Shown: one piece after another, positions 1 through 8,125 of the stretch
Layout: each line of letters starts with the position of its first letter
How positions within the stretch are numbered: the first letter of the stretch is position 1
Assembly: GCA_016710645.1 (NCBI GenBank)
Contig: JADJVI010000020.1
Coordinates: forward strand, 56,317-120,316
Length of the DNA: 64,000 nt
From: Actinomycetales bacterium
GTDB lineage: Bacteria; Actinomycetota; Actinomycetes; Actinomycetales; Dermatophilaceae
Reading direction: 5' to 3'
Notes under the pieces: generated by a model
What the model was told of the DNA's origin: nothing
Database searches by the model: none
Seen by the model: the letters and a program-made list of their open reading frames with translations, nothing else
Program-made: the position numbers and the translations under genes

Positions 1-514
1 TGAGTCGGGTGCGTTCGATTGGTCGGTGCCGGACGAAGCCGTGCACGCCTTCTGGAATGAGCACGAGCGGAAGATCGGCACCTCGCTCTACGGCCGCCGC
101 ATGTACGAGACGATGCGGGTCTGGGAAGGCGACGACTGGCTCTCAGATCAGCCGCCAGTCGTCCGCGAGTACGCCGACATCTGGCGCGACACCGACAAGG
201 TTGTCTACTCGACCTCTCTCGCTGAGGTGTCGACGGCACGCACGCGCATCGAGCGGCGGTTCGATCCCGAGGCGGTGCGTCGGCTCAAGGCGGAGTCCAG
301 CGCCAATCTCAGCATCGGGGGAGCGGGCATTGCGGCCGAAGCGTTCCGCCACGACCTGGTCGACGAATGCGTGCTGATGGTGTGCCCGGTCCTCATTGGC
401 GGCGGCAAGCCGGCGCTGCCTCGTGGGGCGCGACTGGACCTCGACCTGCAGGCTTATGACCGATTCGACAACGGCGTGGTCCACCTCCGCTACGCGGTGC
501 GGAACCCTCAATAG
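1..514 (+). CDS. Dihydrofolate-reductase-like protein (RibD C-terminal domain family), 5'-truncated by window edge
   Basis: The frame is already open at base 2 (ESGAFDWSVPDEAVHAFW...), so the true start lies upstream of the window; a TAG closes it at 512-514. The visible ~170 residues contain LYGRRMYETM, then LSIGGAGIAAEAF and LMVCPVLIGGGKPALP near the C-terminus. That is the order seen in the DHFR-like reductases of the RibD C-terminal domain family, where the GGAG segment contacts NADPH phosphate. Substrates of stand-alone members are mostly unknown, so no pathway is assigned. A GTG at 26 could be mistaken for a start, but homologues begin well before the ESGAFDW segment. Confidence 0.85.
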   Translation, partial: ESGAFDWSVPDEAVHAFWNEHERKIGTSLYGRRMYETMRVWEGDDWLSDQPPVVREYADIWRDTDKVVYSTSLAEVSTARTRIERRFDPEAVRRLKAESSANLSIGGAGIAAEAFRHDLVDECVLMVCPVLIGGGKPALPRGARLDLDLQAYDRFDNGVVHLRYAVRNPQ

Positions 515-548
515 CCTGACCGATTGGCTGCACCGGCACAGACATCGG

Positions 549-620
549 TGGGCCCCGTGGGACTCGAACCCACAACCTACGGATTAAAAGTCCGCAGCTC
601 TGCCATTGAGCTAGAGGCCC
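549..620 (-). tRNA. tRNA-Lys (anticodon TTT)
   Basis: Read on the minus strand this folds as a complete tRNA. The 7-bp acceptor stem is GGGCCTC paired with GGGGCCC, with discriminator A. The D arm GCTC/GAGC, anticodon loop CTTTTAA (anticodon TTT) on a 5-bp stem, and T arm GTGGG-TTCGAGT-CCCAC are all present. The 3' CCA is not encoded (the next bases are CCG). It stands alone between the DHFR-like gene and the end of eccC. Confidence 0.95.
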
Positions 621-696
621 CGGCTGGGCCTGCGGGAGTGCGATTTCCCGCGGGGCAGCCAGCGAGAGAGCCTACTTCACTGCTCACGCACCCCCG

Positions 697-727
697 GGTA
701 TGCCGGCCGGTCACCACCCGGCATACC
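697..727. terminator. Terminator-like hairpin made of an inverted GTATGCCG pair
   Basis: GGTATGCCGG (697-706) and CCGGCATACC (718-727) form a perfect 10-bp stem with an 11-base loop. The right arm ends on the first base of the eccC stop codon complement (727-729). Position at the 3' end of eccC suggests a terminator. No U-tract follows on either strand, so function is inferred from position and structure. Both arms are copies of the abundant 8-mer described separately. Confidence 0.5.
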
Positions 728-3700
728 TAGCCCTGGGTGTCGTGCGCGGAAGGCGACCAGGAGACCTGGATGACCTCGGTGCCCGCACGGGTGACCAACT
801 GCCCGCGGCCGGGTGCGGCTGGCACGGCGCGCACGTTGCCGACCAGCGCGCCCTCGCCGGGGTCGCCCGCGAGTACGACGCCCGGCTGGGCCAGGTCGCG
901 CAACGCCGTGACCAAGGGGTCGTAGCTGCGTCCGGCGCCACCGGCCCGCCGCGCGACGGCGACGTGCATGCCGATGTCGGCCGCCTGGGCGAGCAAGGGC
1001 ACGACCGAGGCGACCGGGTTGCCCTGGCTGGTGGCGACGAGCTCGTAGTCGTCGACGATGATGAACGCCTCGCGGCCGGTCCACCACGAGCGCGAACGCA
1101 ACTGGTCCGGTGTCACGTCGGGGCCGGGCAGGCGGGTGGCGAGGAACTCGGTGACGCCCTCGATGACATCGGCGGTCTGGTCGGCGGTGGTGCAGTACTC
1201 CGAGACCCATTCGTCGGGGAACTCGCCCAGATGCGCGCGGCGGTAGTCGACGATGAACAACTGCGCCTGGTCGGGGCCGTACTTGCGCATGACCTCGCGC
1301 ATGTAGGTGCGCAGCAGGTTGGACTTGCCCGACTGCCCGTCGCCGAAGATCAGCAGATGCGGCTCGCGGGCGACATCGATGCCGACCGGGGCCAAGGCCT
1401 TCTCGTTGACCCCTAGCAGGACGAGATCGGACCGGGGTGCCCGGCTGCGCACGTCGTCGGCGAGGATCCGCGTGGGCAGCAGACGCAGCTTGGGGCCGGT
1501 GGGTCCCTGCCACGCGGCAGCCACGGCTGCAACGAGGTGCGCGACGCCGCTGCCGAGGGTGCCGGGTCGACCGTCGCCGTCGATCCGCGGGAGCGCGCCG
1601 AGGAAGTGGTACTTCGTCGTCGTCACGCCGCGGCCGGGCCGGTCCATGGGGATATTGGCGACGACCTTGCGGTCGATCTCGGAGTCCATCGCGTCGCCGA
1701 GGCGCAGTTCGAACCGCGTCCCGAGCAGATCCCGTATGCCGGTGCGGTAGTCCATCCAGCGGGTCGCCGAGGTCAGCAGGTGGACCCCGAAGGTCAAGGC
1801 ACGCTGGGCCAACACCTGCAATTCGCCTTCCAGGGCGTCGAATTCGGCCCGCAGGGTGCTCCACCCGTCGACGACGAGGAAGATGTCGCCGTAGCCATCG
1901 TCCGGGCCCTCGCCCGCGGCCCGTCGGGCTCGATAGGTCTCGATGGTGTCGATGCCGTGGGCTCGGAAGAACTCCTCACGGGCGTCGGTGATGCCGACGA
2001 CCTCCGCGACGATGCGGCGGACGACATCGGGCTCGGCTCGGGTGCCCACCCCGGCGACATGGGCCAGGTCGCGCAGGCCGGTGAAGGTGCCGCCGCCGAA
2101 GTCGAGGATGTAGAACTGCGCCTCGCGGGGCGAGTGGGTGAGCGCGATCCCCGTGACGATGGTGCGCAGCAGCGTGGACTTGCCGCTACGGGGTGCCCCG
2201 ACGACCGCGACATGGCCGGCCGCTCCGGACAGGTCGCAGCGCAGCACTTCGCGCTTCTGCTCGCGAGGCATGTCGACGGTGCCGATGGGGAAGCGCAGCG
2301 GACCGAGGTGCCGCCATCCCTGCGAGACCAGGCCCAGTGCGGGGTCGGGCGCGAGGTCGGGCAGCAGCGCGTCGAACGTGTCCGGCACGTCGAGCGGGGC
2401 CAGCCAGACCTGGTGGGCTGCCGGTCCGCGTCCGGCCATCCGGTCCACCGCGATGTCGAAGGTCGAGCGTGAGTCGGTCTCGGGGGCGGCGGCTGCCAGC
2501 GCCGCAGCCGAGGCGGCCGCCTCGTGTTCCACCTCGGCTCGCGAGGTCACCAGGCCCGGCAGGAAGGGCAGCACCTCACGCCGTGCCGACACCGCACTTG
2601 CGCCGGCCGCACCAGCCCGCCGCTTCGGAGGCCCCGAGACGTAGGCCGCCTTGAACCGCCAGAGTGAGGACTGGTCGGGCTTGAGGAAGCCCAGTCCAGG
2701 GACCGCGGGCAAGGTGTAGGCATCGCCGACGCCGATGACTGAGCGGGACTCGGACTCGGAGAAGGTCCGCAACCCGATGCGGTAGGACAAGTGGCTGTCC
2801 AGCCCGCGCAGCCGTCCTTCCTCCAGTCGCTGGGAGGACAGCAGCAGGTGGATCCCGAGCGACCGACCCAGCCGGCCGATGGCGACGAAGAGGTCGACGA
2901 ATTCCGGCTTGGCCGAAAGCAACTCGGAGAACTCGTCACAGACGATGAGCAGGCTGGGCAGGGGTTCCAGGTCGGGCCGCTCACCCGAGGTGCGGGCCTT
3001 CTCATAGTCGCGCAGCGACCCAAAATTGCCCGAAGCCCGGAGCAACTCCTGGCGTCGGGTCATCTCCCCGGACAAAGCGTCCTGCATGCGGTCGACGAGG
3101 GTGAGTTCCTCGGACAGGTTGGTGATGATCGCCGAGACGTGCGGCATGTCGGCCATCCCCGCGAAGGTCGCCCCACCCTTGAAGTCGACCAGGACGAAGT
3201 TGAGGATCTGCGGGGAGTGGGTGAGCGCCAGCCCGAGCACGAGCGTCCGCAACACCTCGGACTTACCCGAACCGGTCGCCCCGATGACCAGGCCATGTGG
3301 CCCCATGCCCTGCTGGGCGGATTCCTTAATGTCGAGGTTGATCGAGCCGCCGTCGGCGCCCACCCCGATCGGCACCCTTAGCCGGTCGCGCGGGGGCCGC
3401 GAGCGCCAGGTCTGGTCGAGGTTGACCGTGCGGATGTCGCCGATCCCCAGCAGGTCGGTGAGCTCCGACGTGGTCGTCAGGGCGTCCTCGCGGACCGGAC
3501 CTTCACCGGCATACAGGGGGGTGAGGCGCCGGGCGAGCGCCTCGGCGGAGGCGATGCTCAGTTGGTCGGCGTAGCCGCGTACCGGATCGGCGCGGACGAC
3601 GAGGGCCGTCGCGCGGACCCGGCCGCCCCCGGCGGGTTCCAGGTGCAGGCGCAGCCGGGACTCGTCGCCGACCTCGTCCCACCGGTCGGGCAGGTCGAGG

Positions 3701-4725
3701 ATGGTGACCCCCTGGACGCCGTCCTCGGTGATGACTGAATGCCCCGGCGGCACGGCCACGCTGTCGACGACAATGACGATGTGCGGCGCGACGCTTGCCG
3801 CGCTCGACCCGCCAAAGCGCGGCCGTTCGGTCAGGTCGGCCGGCAGCAGAGAGACGAGGTCATCGAGGTCGGTGCACACGAGTCGGCGCGGGCCGGCCGC
3901 GTCGAACTCCCGCCGGCTGTGGGCATGGGGCAGCCACTTGACCCAGTTCCATTCCGGCAGGGCCGCCGGGGTGGTCAGCACGGCAATGACCAACTGGTCA
4001 GGGCCGTGCATGAGCGCGGCTTGGGCCAGCATCGCGCGAGCCTGCGCTCGCACGTGGGCCTCGGCGCCGGTCACCTCGATCCGCGCGAAGGAGGGCAGCG
4101 CCACCGCGGTCGGCAGATCCTGCAGGACCCGGTGGGTATTGAGCAGCCGGTGCAGTGCCGACGCGGCGACCGGGTCGAGCTTGTCGATGGTGTCGGACTC
4201 GGGCGGCACGAGGTCCAGCGCGAGTTGCTGCGGCCCCACGGCATACCGGACGAGCAGGAAGTCGCCGTCCTCGGGCCGGCGTTCCCAGACCCGGGTGCGG
4301 TCCTCGGCGATCGCTGCGAGCGCGGTGGGGGACGGGTGGATCCACGCGAGGGCCTGACGTTGTTGCTGCCCGGCGGTGCGGGCCACGTCGCGGATGGTGC
4401 GCAGGTAGTTGAGGTATTCGCGCCGGTCGCTGGTGATCTGGGCGGTCTTGCCGGTGCGTGCGCGCCACACCGACACGCCGACAAAGCCCAGCGTCGCGAC
4501 GAGGAAACCGCCGGCCATGAGCATGCCGCGGGGCCCGGTGTTGGACATCGCGACGAAGATCACCGACGCCAGCGACCCCACCATGGGGATGGCGGTCATG
4601 ATGAGATTGCTGGCCATGCTCTCGCCGACGAACAGTGGCGGAGGTGGCTGGATCTCCATGCGCCCCTGCGGCATCGGAGGCGGGTCGATCCGACCCTCCC
4701 GGTAGGTCTGCGTCGTGGCGGTCAT
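727..4725 (-). CDS. eccC: Type VII secretion FtsK/SpoIIIE-like ATPase EccC (single-chain)
   Basis: This 1332-residue protein is the motor and substrate-recognition component of an ESX secretion system. Two membrane segments lie near residues 39-86 (LIMTAIPMVGSLASVIFVAM and the next hydrophobic stretch). Three FtsK-type ATPase domains follow, with P-loops GATGSGKS (~481), GAPRSGKS (~843) and GDGQSGKS (~1127). Acidic Walker B segments are LLIVCDEFSELL, IFLVVDGWSTL and AFIIVDDYELV. The start is the ATG at 4723-4725 (MTATTQTYREGRIDPPPMPQ), which matches the family's N-terminus; the open frame upstream is non-coding. Mycobacterial ESX-1 splits this protein into Ca and Cb; here it is one chain. It diverges from the EccD-like gene across 102 bp. 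The stop codon abuts a hairpin. Confidence 0.96.
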   Translation of the reverse strand: MTATTQTYREGRIDPPPMPQGRMEIQPPPPLFVGESMASNLIMTAIPMVGSLASVIFVAMSNTGPRGMLMAGGFLVATLGFVGVSVWRARTGKTAQITSDRREYLNYLRTIRDVARTAGQQQRQALAWIHPSPTALAAIAEDRTRVWERRPEDGDFLLVRYAVGPQQLALDLVPPESDTIDKLDPVAASALHRLLNTHRVLQDLPTAVALPSFARIEVTGAEAHVRAQARAMLAQAALMHGPDQLVIAVLTTPAALPEWNWVKWLPHAHSRREFDAAGPRRLVCTDLDDLVSLLPADLTERPRFGGSSAASVAPHIVIVVDSVAVPPGHSVITEDGVQGVTILDLPDRWDEVGDESRLRLHLEPAGGGRVRATALVVRADPVRGYADQLSIASAEALARRLTPLYAGEGPVREDALTTTSELTDLLGIGDIRTVNLDQTWRSRPPRDRLRVPIGVGADGGSINLDIKESAQQGMGPHGLVIGATGSGKSEVLRTLVLGLALTHSPQILNFVLVDFKGGATFAGMADMPHVSAIITNLSEELTLVDRMQDALSGEMTRRQELLRASGNFGSLRDYEKARTSGERPDLEPLPSLLIVCDEFSELLSAKPEFVDLFVAIGRLGRSLGIHLLLSSQRLEEGRLRGLDSHLSYRIGLRTFSESESRSVIGVGDAYTLPAVPGLGFLKPDQSSLWRFKAAYVSGPPKRRAGAAGASAVSARREVLPFLPGLVTSRAEVEHEAAASAAALAAAAPETDSRSTFDIAVDRMAGRGPAAHQVWLAPLDVPDTFDALLPDLAPDPALGLVSQGWRHLGPLRFPIGTVDMPREQKREVLRCDLSGAAGHVAVVGAPRSGKSTLLRTIVTGIALTHSPREAQFYILDFGGGTFTGLRDLAHVAGVGTRAEPDVVRRIVAEVVGITDAREEFFRAHGIDTIETYRARRAAGEGPDDGYGDIFLVVDGWSTLRAEFDALEGELQVLAQRALTFGVHLLTSATRWMDYRTGIRDLLGTRFELRLGDAMDSEIDRKVVANIPMDRPGRGVTTTKYHFLGALPRIDGDGRPGTLGSGVAHLVAAVAAAWQGPTGPKLRLLPTRILADDVRSRAPRSDLVLLGVNEKALAPVGIDVAREPHLLIFGDGQSGKSNLLRTYMREVMRKYGPDQAQLFIVDYRRAHLGEFPDEWVSEYCTTADQTADVIEGVTEFLATRLPGPDVTPDQLRSRSWWTGREAFIIVDDYELVATSQGNPVASVVPLLAQAADIGMHVAVARRAGGAGRSYDPLVTALRDLAQPGVVLAGDPGEGALVGNVRAVPAAPGRGQLVTRAGTEVIQVSWSPSAHDTQG

Positions 4726-4827
4726 TGCTCCCCTTCGGCATGATGATCCAGCGGCACTGTATCGGCCGTCGCGACCGCAGCCGCGCTCGCGGAGGCTCCG
4801 CGCCAACCGGGATGAAGGGGGTATGCC

Positions 4828-6630
4828 GTGAGCACAGCCGCATCGTCGGCGGGCTTCGCATCGGCTCCCGTAGCCGCGGCCGGCCCTGGGTCGTCGCGAG
4901 GAGCCGCCGGGGGTCGCAACGGACCAGGCATCTCTGCGCGGCCGCTCACGGTGGCCTGGGGTGATCAGTCCGTCGATGTCGTCATCGACGAAAACCTCAC
5001 GGTCGCAGACGTTTTCGCCCTGGTCTTGCCCGCCGACGTGGATCGGGCCGCGGCTGCTGTCGGCGGGCGACTCGTCCATCTCGACCAGACCGTGGCCCAG
5101 GCTCGCATCCCCGCCGGTGCGGTGGTGTGTCCGGCACCCGCCGGGATGCTGCGGCCCGGGCGTCCTGGAGCGGCGGGTGGTCTGGCTCAGCCCGGTGCGG
5201 GTCGTCGGTCGACCGGCCCTGTCGTGGGACCGGCCGGCTCGGGCGCCCAGGCGCACGGCATACCGGAGGGCGGTGCTGGCCAGCCCGCGGCAGCGGCCGA
5301 GGCGCCCCCAGTTCTCGCGACGCTCGGCCAGACGGCAGCCCCGGGGAGCGGGTCGAGCCGTGCGGCCATGGCCGTTCCGATCGGTTCCGGTCCCGGGCGC
5401 GCGGCGCGCGTGCAGCCCTCCGGGGCGAGCCAGGAGCATGCCTCGGGTATGCCGTCAGGCGCGCCTTCCGGTGTCACGGGTATGCCGTCCGGGAGCCCGG
5501 ACGCCGGCGTGACTGCGGCCTTCGCGGTCGCTCTGGTCGCCCTTTCCGCGGTCGCCGTGCTGCTGAGCCGGACCACGCCGTCGGCGTCTATCGCCCCCAC
5601 CACCTCACCAGCCACCCTCACGTGGGGGCTTGGCACGGGCGTCCTGCTGGTTGCGGCCGGGGCTGCGCTGGCGCAACTGCGGCGCGTCGAGGGCCCGGTG
5701 CGCCACCTCGTCCCGGCAGCGGGGGCGGTCGGCGGAGCGGTCGCAGCCGCGGCCCTGTCGACGCTGGACCTCGTATCTGTCATCGGAGCGGCCTCGGGAG
5801 CGGCCTTAGTGGCCTTGGCAGGTCACCCTGGCGTGGGCCCGGACCGACGGGTGCCGTGGGTGTGGACGGCATACAGCGCGGTGGTCGGTGCAATCGCGCT
5901 CGCGGCGATGTGGTCCGGGGCCGGGTTGGTGCCGGTGGCGCTGGTGCTGCTCGCCCTGCTGACCCTGCTGCCGAGGGTGCTGCCGAGTTGGGTCATTGAT
6001 GTCGACGATGCGGCGCTCATCGACCTGGACCGGCTATCGGTGACCAGCTGGTCGCCGCGCGAGCGGCGGGGCCGATCGGGGCTGTGGCGGGTGACGCAGC
6101 GCCACGTGGACGACCTCGTCGACGAGGCCCGCACCACCCAGACGGCGGCCCTGATCGGGCTGCTCGTCCTGAGCGCTCTCTCGTGCCTGAGTCTTGCTGG
6201 AAGTCTCGCCGGGGGGGTGGCCGGCGGTCCGGCTACGGGTCTGCCGCCAGGTGCCCAGGCACCCGGACTCGCGTTGCCGATCGGGCTCACGCTCGCGGCC
6301 GCCGCGGTAGCGCCGATGTTCACCGCGCGCGCCTATCGCGCTCGGCTGGACCGGGTCCTCGTCCGGGCGGCAGCAGGTCCACCCACCCTGATGCTCCTGC
6401 TCGCGTTCCTGCCTGGTATGCCGTCCGGCATCGCCCTCGTCGTCGCCGCGGCCGCCGTTGCGGTGGCGCTCGCCCTGGGACCCGTCGCCGCGGCCGTGGG
6501 CGGCGGCTATCGGTCTCTCGGCGCTGGGCGGCTGGCCGACGCCCTCGAAGGGCTGGCCCTGGTGGCCGTCTTCCCGCTGGCCCTGTGGGCATCGGGAATC
6601 CTGGAGTGGGCCCGCGGGGTGCTTGCCTGA
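4828..6630 (+). CDS. EccD-like type VII secretion membrane protein (second, divergent EccD)
   Basis: The 600-residue protein has a ubiquitin-like domain at ~38-100 (LTVAWGDQSVDVVIDENLTV), a Pro/Gly/Ala-rich linker (~105-225) and about eleven hydrophobic segments. Near the end it reads RLADALEGLALVAVFPLALW. The canonical EccD encoded at 9844 ends with the matching RLLDVAEGLALFLLIPLLVL, so the two are distant paralogues. EccD builds the membrane channel vestibule, and two EccD copies sit in each protomer of known ESX cores; a second EccD could make that pair a heterodimer. An EccE replacement is another possibility. The GTG start at 4828 has GAAGGGGG upstream and lies inside a copy of the GTATGCCG word. 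The linker carries three more copies. Confidence 0.75.
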   Translation: MSTAASSAGFASAPVAAAGPGSSRGAAGGRNGPGISARPLTVAWGDQSVDVVIDENLTVADVFALVLPADVDRAAAAVGGRLVHLDQTVAQARIPAGAVVCPAPAGMLRPGRPGAAGGLAQPGAGRRSTGPVVGPAGSGAQAHGIPEGGAGQPAAAAEAPPVLATLGQTAAPGSGSSRAAMAVPIGSGPGRAARVQPSGASQEHASGMPSGAPSGVTGMPSGSPDAGVTAAFAVALVALSAVAVLLSRTTPSASIAPTTSPATLTWGLGTGVLLVAAGAALAQLRRVEGPVRHLVPAAGAVGGAVAAAALSTLDLVSVIGAASGAALVALAGHPGVGPDRRVPWVWTAYSAVVGAIALAAMWSGAGLVPVALVLLALLTLLPRVLPSWVIDVDDAALIDLDRLSVTSWSPRERRGRSGLWRVTQRHVDDLVDEARTTQTAALIGLLVLSALSCLSLAGSLAGGVAGGPATGLPPGAQAPGLALPIGLTLAAAAVAPMFTARAYRARLDRVLVRAAAGPPTLMLLLAFLPGMPSGIALVVAAAAVAVALALGPVAAAVGGGYRSLGAGRLADALEGLALVAVFPLALWASGILEWARGVLA

Positions 6631-6733
6631 GCGGCGTAGCTCGTCCCAGCGCCGGGTGCTGGCTGTGCCCTCACGCGTCTAGGTACGGGCACTCATTTCT
6701 GCCGTTGGCGGGCGTCGCTCACCCTCGCAGCCC

Positions 6734-6761
6734 TTGTCGTCGGGGATTCAGCGGGTATTCT
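6734..6761 (+). promoter_or_regulatory. Candidate promoter for the WXG100 gene pair
   Basis: TTGTCG (6734-6739) and TATTCT (6756-6761) are separated by 16 bases, a plausible sigma-70-type -35/-10 pair about 120 bases before the first esx gene. The 251-base gap 6631-6881 otherwise holds nothing recognisable apart from the strong AGGAGGGG ribosome site at 6871-6878. Confidence 0.35.
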
Positions 6762-6881
6762 CGGCCGGGAGCAGGGGAACGCAGGGGGAGTCTTCATCCC
6801 CTCGTGCCTCCTCGGCTACCGCGTCATACGGCGCGACTGGACTCAGGCCCCGGTGTGGGGCACCTAGACGAGGAGGGGTCG

Positions 6882-7205
6882 ATGGCCGACATCACCACCC
6901 AGCAACGGATTGGCGCCCAGCGGGACGCCGCTCAGAAGGTGCTGACCAAGAAGAGCGAATTCCACAACCTCATCCGTCAGGTCCAGCAGTCCAATGCCGA
7001 CCTGCGCAGCGGTTACCAGGGGGCCGGCGCTGCGGGCCTGACCAACCTGGTCGAGAACTGGGCCGAAGACGCCAACCGACTGGTCAGCGAGTTCGAGGCC
7101 TTCGCGCAGCGCCTGGTCGACACCGACACCAACACCGCTGCGTCCCAGGACGAGCAGGTCTCCACGTTCTCGCGCAACGCGCGATCGATCCGCACCCACA
7201 TCTGA
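6882..7205 (+). CDS. WXG100-type ESX substrate, Tyr variant of the motif
   Basis: A 107-residue, all-helical-looking protein in the position and size class of EsxA/EsxB (ESAT-6/CFP-10), the small heterodimeric substrates of ESX systems. The central turn reads LRSGYQGAGA, so the Trp of WxG is replaced by Tyr. Flanking helices (QRIGAQRDAAQKVLTKKSEF and VENWAEDANRLVSEFEAF) fit the helix-turn-helix fold. An excellent AGGAGGGG site precedes the ATG at 6882. It is 15 bases upstream of the second small gene and is probably co-translated as its partner. Confidence 0.8.
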   Translation: MADITTQQRIGAQRDAAQKVLTKKSEFHNLIRQVQQSNADLRSGYQGAGAAGLTNLVENWAEDANRLVSEFEAFAQRLVDTDTNTAASQDEQVSTFSRNARSIRTHI

Positions 7206-7220
7206 GGGAGAGGCACACCC

Positions 7221-7523
7221 ATGTTGGACTCCGGAACCACCGTCGTCAGTGTCGGCCGTCTCCAAGCGATGGCCGACCAGGTCAAGAACATCAGCGGCCG
7301 CATCACCGAGAGCGCCGACCAGATGACCTCCGAGCTGCAGCGCACCCTGGCCGAGTGGGGCGAGGGCACGGAGTCACGCGCCGCCTTCAACGCCTTCAAG
7401 GCGCGGGTCGACCGCTGCATCGCCGAGATGAACGAAGCTCTCGCGCTCATGCCGGGTGCGGTCAACGAAGCAGCGGCCAGTGCGGGCCGCACCGAGAACC
7501 GCAACACCGCGCTCTTCCGCTGA
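7221..7523 (+). CDS. WXG100 family ESX substrate
   Basis: A 100-residue protein with the WxG signature in the expected central position (RTLAEWGEGTESRAAF), flanked by two helices and carrying no signal peptide. This is the classic WXG100 pattern; such proteins dimerise with a neighbouring WXG protein and leave the cell through EccBCD. GAGGGAG lies just before the ATG. It follows the Tyr-variant gene by 15 bases and precedes a hairpin, so the pair is likely a transcript of its own that can be made in excess of the downstream machinery genes. Confidence 0.88.
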   Translation: MLDSGTTVVSVGRLQAMADQVKNISGRITESADQMTSELQRTLAEWGEGTESRAAFNAFKARVDRCIAEMNEALALMPGAVNEAAASAGRTENRNTALFR

Positions 7524-7554
7524 GCGCAGCAGTTCTGCACGCAAGACCAGCTGG

Positions 7555-7593
7555 CGCGAAACGGCATCCTCCTTGGGGGTGGCCGTTTTCGCG
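7555..7593 (+). terminator. Hairpin downstream of the WXG100 pair
   Basis: CGCGAAACGGC (7555-7565) pairs with GCCGTTTTCGCG (7582-7593) with one bulged base. It lies in the 137-base gap after the second esx gene. It probably terminates or stabilises the esx transcript; there is no U-tract after the stem. Confidence 0.4.
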
Positions 7594-7660
7594 TCGACTG
7601 CGGGAGTCATGAACGCCGACAGGTGCGCGGGAAACCCCGGTCGGCAGGAAAGGAGGGGCG

Positions 7661-8125
7661 ATGGCTGACATCGATATGGATATCAGTCCGCTGCAAAAGG
7701 CCGTCTTGTCCAACGTCAGCACGACGGGGCTGGCGATGGCGAGCGTGCAGCGGGCCTTCGATCCACTGAAGCCCCTCAAAGGGTCGCGACTGTGTGGTCC
7801 CTCGCCTGCCGGCGAAGTGCTCAATGTCCACTTCGACAACACGTCAGGGGCGATTCTCACGATCCTGACGGAATTGCAGGGGTCCCTCGCCGCCCTGCAC
7901 GAGGCCATGCTCGACGCCGCGAAGCTCACCGATGCCTCGCAGGAGCAAGCGGCCGTGGAATACAAACTCGCCAGCGTGCAGCGCCACGCTGAGACGGCAA
8001 GCTCTACCTACACACCTCCGGCGCCTGGGGCCGCAGCCCCGGCGAGTGCTGCGACTGGTGCCCCGACGGGCGCCCCAGCGGGTGCGGCGCCCGCCGGAGC
8101 CGCAACGCCAGGGGCCACGTCATGA
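7661..8125 (+). CDS. Uncharacterised ESX-locus protein with Ala/Pro-rich tail
   Basis: I do not recognise a family. The first ~110 residues look helical (two or three amphipathic helices, VEYKLASVQRHAETASSTY at the end). The last ~45 are a low-complexity Ala/Pro/Gly tail. No WxG motif, signal peptide or membrane segment is visible. The ATG at 7661 follows a perfect AGGAGG site, and the stop overlaps the next start as ATGA, so it is translationally coupled to the large proline-rich protein. Position between the esx pair and eccD suggests a secreted substrate or a substrate-specific chaperone; this is inference from context. Confidence 0.75.
   Translation: MADIDMDISPLQKAVLSNVSTTGLAMASVQRAFDPLKPLKGSRLCGPSPAGEVLNVHFDNTSGAILTILTELQGSLAALHEAMLDAAKLTDASQEQAAVEYKLASVQRHAETASSTYTPPAPGAAAPASAATGAPTGAPAGAAPAGAATPGATS

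Noticed and set aside
677..2472. Long open frames on both strands opposite or out of frame with eccC
   Set aside because: They are Arg/Pro/Gly-rich translations of G+C-rich DNA with no recognisable motif, while eccC in the third frame shows three full ATPase domains.
4726..5439. N-terminal extension of eccC to 5439
   Set aside because: It would cover the divergent EccD-like gene and reads as low-complexity sequence; the family N-terminus is MTATTQTYREG at 4725.
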